Source of the DNA: Gibbula magus
Lineage: Eukaryota > Mollusca > Gastropoda > Trochida > Trochidae
Length of the DNA stretch: 64,000 nucleotides
Assembly (NCBI GenBank): GCA_936450465.1
Contig: OW388291.1
Span: 33,580,656-33,644,655, forward strand
Reading direction: 5' to 3'
Positions 60,327 to 64,000 of the stretch are shown one piece after another. How positions within the stretch are numbered: the stretch's first letter is position 1; the number at the start of each line of letters is the position of its first letter. The translations under genes and the position numbers were made by a program. The notes under the pieces are model-generated. The model was not told the DNA's origin. It made no database searches and saw only the letters and a program-made list of their open reading frames with translations.

Positions 60327-60580
60327 TAATAATGATAATAATAATAACACTTTATTGTCCTCATTACAATGTAAATTCGGAATTTTTTGTGTGCCGTTTG
60401 TACCCGGCAGCCACAGTGCAGCGCCAGTTCAAGCGTTGTTCTATCCTTATAATGCTGAGTGTCAAGCAAGGACGCAACAACTCCCATCTTTTAACGTCTT
60501 TTGGTTTGACGCGGCCGGGAATCGAACCCCGACCTTCCGGGTGATGAGCGGACACTCTACCAACTGAGCTACATTCGGAT
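60327..60580 (-). mobile_element. tRNA-derived SINE (family S2), full-length-looking
   Basis: On the minus strand the head reads TGTAGCTCAGTTGGTAGAG with the A box TAGCTCAGTTGG (complement 60560-60571) and a perfect B box GGTTCGATTCC (complement 60518-60528). The body continues to a 3' end GGACAATAAAGTGTTATTAT followed by an ATT-rich tail (plus strand AATAATGATAATAATAATAA at about 60326-60346). The two ends of the tRNA head do not pair as an acceptor stem and position 33 is not T, so it is a SINE, not a tRNA gene. The body differs from the S1 family. Confidence 0.88.
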
Positions 60581-60584
60581 ATTG

Positions 60585-61010
60585 AAGCATTTCGTTCCCC
60601 GAGTACCGCCCTACGCTGTCCTAGTTTATCTCATGTACAGCCTACATTGGTCTGGGAATACAACGTGCGTAAAAATACAAAGTAAGTTAAATATTTAAAC
60701 ATATAATAAAATCATAAATGACGTGTACAAATGTTTGAGAAGTTATATAATGAGTAAAAATCCTCAAAAGTAAGCGGAAGGTAGCATCTAAGGGATGAAT
60801 ACTTACAGAAGTCTGTATATTTAAGACACTTAAACGAGTAATCGGTCTAGACGGTCAGATAATGGTTGTTTCTCAATAGGTAATTAGCACTTAAAACTCT
60901 GTTACACGGAAGGGCAGTCATAACTTCAAAGAGTTTGGTTTCAAAATCACGAGTTCAGGTAAGTCGAATGACGTATCAGCCATGCACGTAGTTTGCTTGT
61001 TCATTGTTGT
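60585..61010. other. No gene recognised
   Basis: Short unique segment between the SINE and the 45-bp array. Nothing conserved seen. Confidence 0.4.
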
Positions 61011-61765
61011 ATGGACCAACCTTCTAAACTCATACATGTATGCAACATAGTTCATAGTTAACCAACTTATAAACTCACACATTTCAACATAGTTCATAGT
61101 AAACCAACTTATAAACTCACACATTGATTCAACATAGTTCATAGTAAACCAACTTATAAACTCACACATGTATGCAACATAGTTCATAGTAAACCAACTT
61201 ATAAACTCACACATTGATTCAACATAGTTCATATATATAGTAAACCAACTTATAAACTCACACATTGATTCAACATAGTTCATATATGTTGTAAACCAAC
61301 TTATAAACTCACACATTGATTCAACACAGTTCATAGTAAACCAAATTCTAAACTCATACATGTATGCAACCTAGTTCATAGTAAACCAACTTATCAACTC
61401 ACACATTGATTCAACACAGTTCATAGTAAACCAAATTCTAAAGTCATATATACATTTATGCAACATAGTTAATAATAAACCAAATTTTAAAGTCATACAT
61501 TTATGCAACATAGGTCACAGTAAACCAACTTTCTAAACTCACACATTTATGCAACATACTTCATAGTTTTCCAACTTCAAAAGTCATACATTTATTCAAC
61601 ATACTAGTAGTTCATAGTAAACCAACCTTCTAAACTCATACATTTATGCAACATAGTTCATAGGAAACAAACTTTCTAAACTCACACATTTGTGCAAAAT
61701 AGTTCACAGTAAATCAACTTTCTAAAGTCATACAATTATGCGACATGTTCACAGTAAATCCACCT
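61010..61765. repeat. 45-bp minisatellite, about 17 units
   Basis: The consensus unit is ACCAACTTATAAACTCACAC, then ATTGATTCAACATAGTTCAT and AGTAA, with an alternative middle ACATGTATGCAACATAG. Units are regular on the left (61065-61345) and more diverged on the right. The period of 45 keeps a 147-codon minus frame open (MCEFISWFTMNYVES repeats), which is rejected as a gene. Confidence 0.9.
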
Positions 61766-61779
61766 TCTAAACTCCAGTA

Positions 61780-62097
61780 GGAGACGTAGTAGTAGCAGTA
61801 GTAATGGTAGTAGTAGTAGTAGTAGACCGTGTAGTGGTAGCCGTAGTAGTAGTAGTAGTAGTAGTAGTAATGGTAGTAGTAGTAGTAGTAGTAGCAATGG
61901 TAGTAGTAGTAGTAATGGAAGTAGTAGTAGGAATAGTAGTAGTAAACGGTGTAGTTGTAGCAGCAGTAGTAGTAGTAGTAATGGAAGTAGTAGCAGTAGT
62001 AGTAGTAGTAGTAATATAGAACTAGTAGTAGTAGAGGTAGACGTAGTAGTAGTAGTAGTAGACGGTGTAGTGGTAGTCGTCGTTGTAGTAGTAGTAA

Positions 62098-62141
<44 letters not shown>

Positions 62142-62147
62142 GCAATG

Positions 62148-62183
<36 letters not shown>

Positions 62184-62431
62184 ATGGAAGTAGTAGTAGC
62201 AGTAGGAATAGTAGTAGTAAACGGTGTAGTTGTAGCAGCAGTAGTGGTAGTAGTAGTAGACGATGTAGTGGTAGCAGTAGTAGTAGTAGTAGTAATGGAA
62301 GTAGTAGTAGTAGAAGTAGTAGTAGGAATAGTAGTAGTAGTAGTAGTAGTAGGAATAGTAGTATTAGTAGTAGTAGAGGCAGACGTAGTAGTACTAATGC
62401 AGTAGTACTAGTAGCTATAGTAGTAGACGGC

Positions 62432-62473
<42 letters not shown>

Positions 62474-62493
62474 ATAATAGTAGTAGCAGTAGC

Positions 62494-62540
<47 letters not shown>

Positions 62541-62541
62541 A
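61780..62541. repeat. (AGT)n/(ACT)n trinucleotide tract, ~760 bp
   Basis: Almost entirely AGT/TAG triplets with interspersed AGC, GGT and AAT variants. The segment GTAGTAGACGGTGTAGTGGT recurs in modified form several times (about 61822, 62060, 62260, 62423), so higher-order duplication of 100-250 bp is superposed on the triplet tract. The open frames (306 codons minus, 111 and 71 plus) encode Thr/Leu/Tyr or Val runs and are not genes. Confidence 0.95.
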
Positions 62542-62544
62542 TTC

Positions 62545-62955
62545 TGCCCAGATTGTGCTCATTTCTGTAAGCGCTGGTTGTAACTTGCTAACATTATCAA
62601 TGCAAATAATCCATATAAAATGCATTCCAAACATCGATAGCCCCTGAAATAAATCTGATATTAGTATGGTTAGATTAAAGAACGATGGTTTGACGTTGAA
62701 ATAAAATTTATGACTTTTATTTCGGAATAATACAGTTAATTTATAAACTTTATAATCATGCCCATCTCAAATCAAATAGAACGATAAAATATCAAGTTTC
62801 CTTTTTGGATGGCCAAATTGATTTCCATCTGCCTTTGATAATGGTGTAATGTTTCATTCTAATAGATTACAGTAACATTGATAGGTGCGAGGGTTTCAAT
62901 TACGCCCTGAGCTGGATGACAAATACCTACTCGAAGTCCTGCTGCTAAGGCAATT
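62545..62955. other. No gene recognised
   Basis: AT-rich flank of the triplet tract. Confidence 0.4.
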
Positions 62956-62957
62956 TT

Positions 62958-63473
62958 TTGTTATTTAGCTTGAAAATAGATTTTCCTGTGACTGATCGCT
63001 TTTGTTGCCGGCAATTATACGCGGTATTTACGGATATGTATTTAATACGAGAGATGAGTGAGCATCCCAATCAGGCGTGCTTGTGTCGTCTGCGCCGGCT
63101 CTTCCCGCCAAATCGATCCCATAGCGCACCCGACATCAGTGGCTTTATTAGCGAGTTCAGTAATTTCCGGTTGCTGCTGATAAATGGTCGTATTATGCAA
63201 TTAACGCAAGAAGCCGGTACACATAGGCTGGCGTGTTCAAACAAAGACTCTTACAGAGCGAGATGGCAAGTATTAGTGTCAAATTTGAATGTTTTCGGGA
63301 CCATTGTGTCTGAAAAAGAGGCTAAACGTTGGGACCAGAGTTTCCGGTCTGCTCAGAAGAACGGCACTTCATTTAGTCTCTCCGGCGTTTACCCCGCTAG
63401 AATTACTCTTAATTTGGAAGATATGCTTGCGGTTGATATTCGTGTTCGGATATTATTCTGGAAGAAAATTTAA
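62958..63473 (+). CDS. Candidate ORF or exon, 171 codons, unknown
   Basis: The longest frame in the window that is not explained by a repeat. It starts MLFSLKIDFPVTDRFCCRQ and ends ...VRILFWKKI. The composition is protein-like with no low-complexity run, but I see no signal peptide, transmembrane span or known domain, and no conserved spacing of cysteines (only four). Base composition is nearer 45-50% GC than the flanks, which by itself lengthens random frames. The DNA holds TGATAAATGG and TATTATGCAATTAACGC homeodomain/POU-like motifs, so a conserved non-coding element is an equally good reading. A second frame of 67 codons overlaps it. Confidence 0.2.
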   Translation: MLFSLKIDFPVTDRFCCRQLYAVFTDMYLIREMSEHPNQACLCRLRRLFPPNRSHSAPDISGFISEFSNFRLLLINGRIMQLTQEAGTHRLACSNKDSYRARWQVLVSNLNVFGTIVSEKEAKRWDQSFRSAQKNGTSFSLSGVYPARITLNLEDMLAVDIRVRILFWKKI

Positions 63474-63474
63474 C

Positions 63475-64000
63475 CGTCCTATTCTTTCATGACATTCACC
63501 TGTCAAGGTTGATCTCAAGGACCGGCCAACATTTCACCCGCTATTGTTCGAAATTCATTTCAGCAGAACTTGATACGAGACGCACGGGCTGCACGAGATT
63601 CACGAGTGTTTATTCAATCAGCGCGTGCACCTATAGCACGTGCAGCGCGAGTCAAAGTAACCTTTGTCGCGGAATCTTGCTTGTCAGTCGATGTCGCGTT
63701 GCATTCCCACGAGAAACGTCGAAAGCGAGTTTAATTAGTCGATGATATTGACTTCAAATATGGCGATATGCTGTATTATTGGAAAAAGAGCTACACACGT
63801 GGAAATCTACTTTTAATATTACAAATGAACCCATTCATTCCCACAGAAGGACGCAACATCTGTTAAGATTGTACAATACAAAGAGTACTTGTATCCACTA
63901 TCGTTTTGGCTGTTAAGAATTGATTTTTGATTGGATTTCGGAAGCCAAACATCCATGACATTGAAATGGAATATTTACGCTCAGGTCGCGGTGTTCACGA
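63475..64000. other. Moderate-GC unique DNA, no gene recognised
   Basis: 63560-63720 is CpG-rich with GCGCGTGCACC and GCACGTGCAGCGCG motifs. No frame is recognisable. Confidence 0.35.

Noticed and set aside
60500..60580. Possible tRNA gene
   Set aside because: A and B boxes are good, but the acceptor stem does not pair, position 33 is not T, and a SINE body and tail follow directly.
60918..61361. 147-codon frame with MCEFISWFTMNYVES repeats
   Set aside because: Product of the 45-bp minisatellite; no start or context supports a gene.
61714..62634. 306-codon Thr/Leu/Tyr-rich frame on the minus strand
   Set aside because: It is a read-through of the AGT/ACT triplet tract; the product switches between poly-Thr, poly-Leu and poly-Tyr as the triplet phase slips.

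Overview
The window looks like intergenic or intronic DNA from an animal, most likely a mollusc. It is AT-rich, with no operons, no compact gene layout and no rRNA or functional tRNA. The evidence for a mollusc is indirect. It consists of the C-terminal ends of non-LTR reverse transcriptases, tRNA-derived SINEs whose 3' ends read GTTAAA...ACTCACTCACTC, one copy of the GGGAGGTAACTC motif common in molluscan repeats, and AAGGTCAAGGTCA-rich repeats. That judgement rests on recalled family resemblance, not on a search. I recognise no host protein-coding gene. The long open frames are almost all by-products of tandem repeats whose period is a multiple of three (51 bp and 45 bp arrays, and GAT and AGT trinucleotide tracts). 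One 171-codon frame near the right end (62958-63473) is the best remaining unexplained candidate.

Layout, left to right. 1-525 holds a diverged tandem repeat. 1525-1888 is one copy of a dispersed repeat (called R1 here). 2005-3628 is a 40-bp minisatellite split by a 1.07-kb insertion rich in AGGTCA nuclear-receptor half-sites. A G-rich array (5112-5203), a repeat with cAMP-response-element palindromes (5820-5965) and a 521-bp inverted-repeat transposon (6288-6808) follow. 7738-8470 is a 5'-truncated non-LTR retrotransposon with a 13-bp target duplication. 8571-9016 carries two more dispersed repeats. 10140-11430 is a GAT-rich low-complexity tract. A second, inverted copy of the 521-bp transposon lies at 14207-14565. 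From about 15 to 24 kb the DNA is mostly unique, with CpG-dense patches near 18.3 and 19.2 kb.

25.2-25.7 kb is a 20-bp minisatellite invaded by a SINE. Another SINE tail is at 27.3 kb. A ~500-bp TIR transposon family (MITE2) has copies at 29.1, 40.5 and 48.95 kb. 44.8-46.1 kb is a 51-bp tandem array of about 24 units with diverged satellites to 47.4 kb. 47.8-50.5 kb is a dense transposon nest: a foldback element with a 9-bp direct repeat, then R1 interrupted at a TA by a 1.5-kb TIR element, which itself holds a MITE2 copy. Two uninterrupted R1 paralogues in this same window (near 1580 and 59440) show the pre-insertion state. 56.5-57.2 kb is a second non-LTR fragment. 57.7-58.0 kb and 60.3-60.6 kb are SINEs. 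A 110-bp palindromic element with perfect 22-bp arms lies at 59943-60052. 61.0-62.5 kb is a 45-bp minisatellite abutting an AGT tract.

The elements do not form a pathway. What the window shows is a record of transposition and tandem expansion in non-coding DNA, with several repeats carrying recognisable transcription-factor motifs and a few CpG-dense unique stretches that could be regulatory. All coordinates of repeat borders are read by eye and may be off by a few bases, or by tens of bases for diverged copies.
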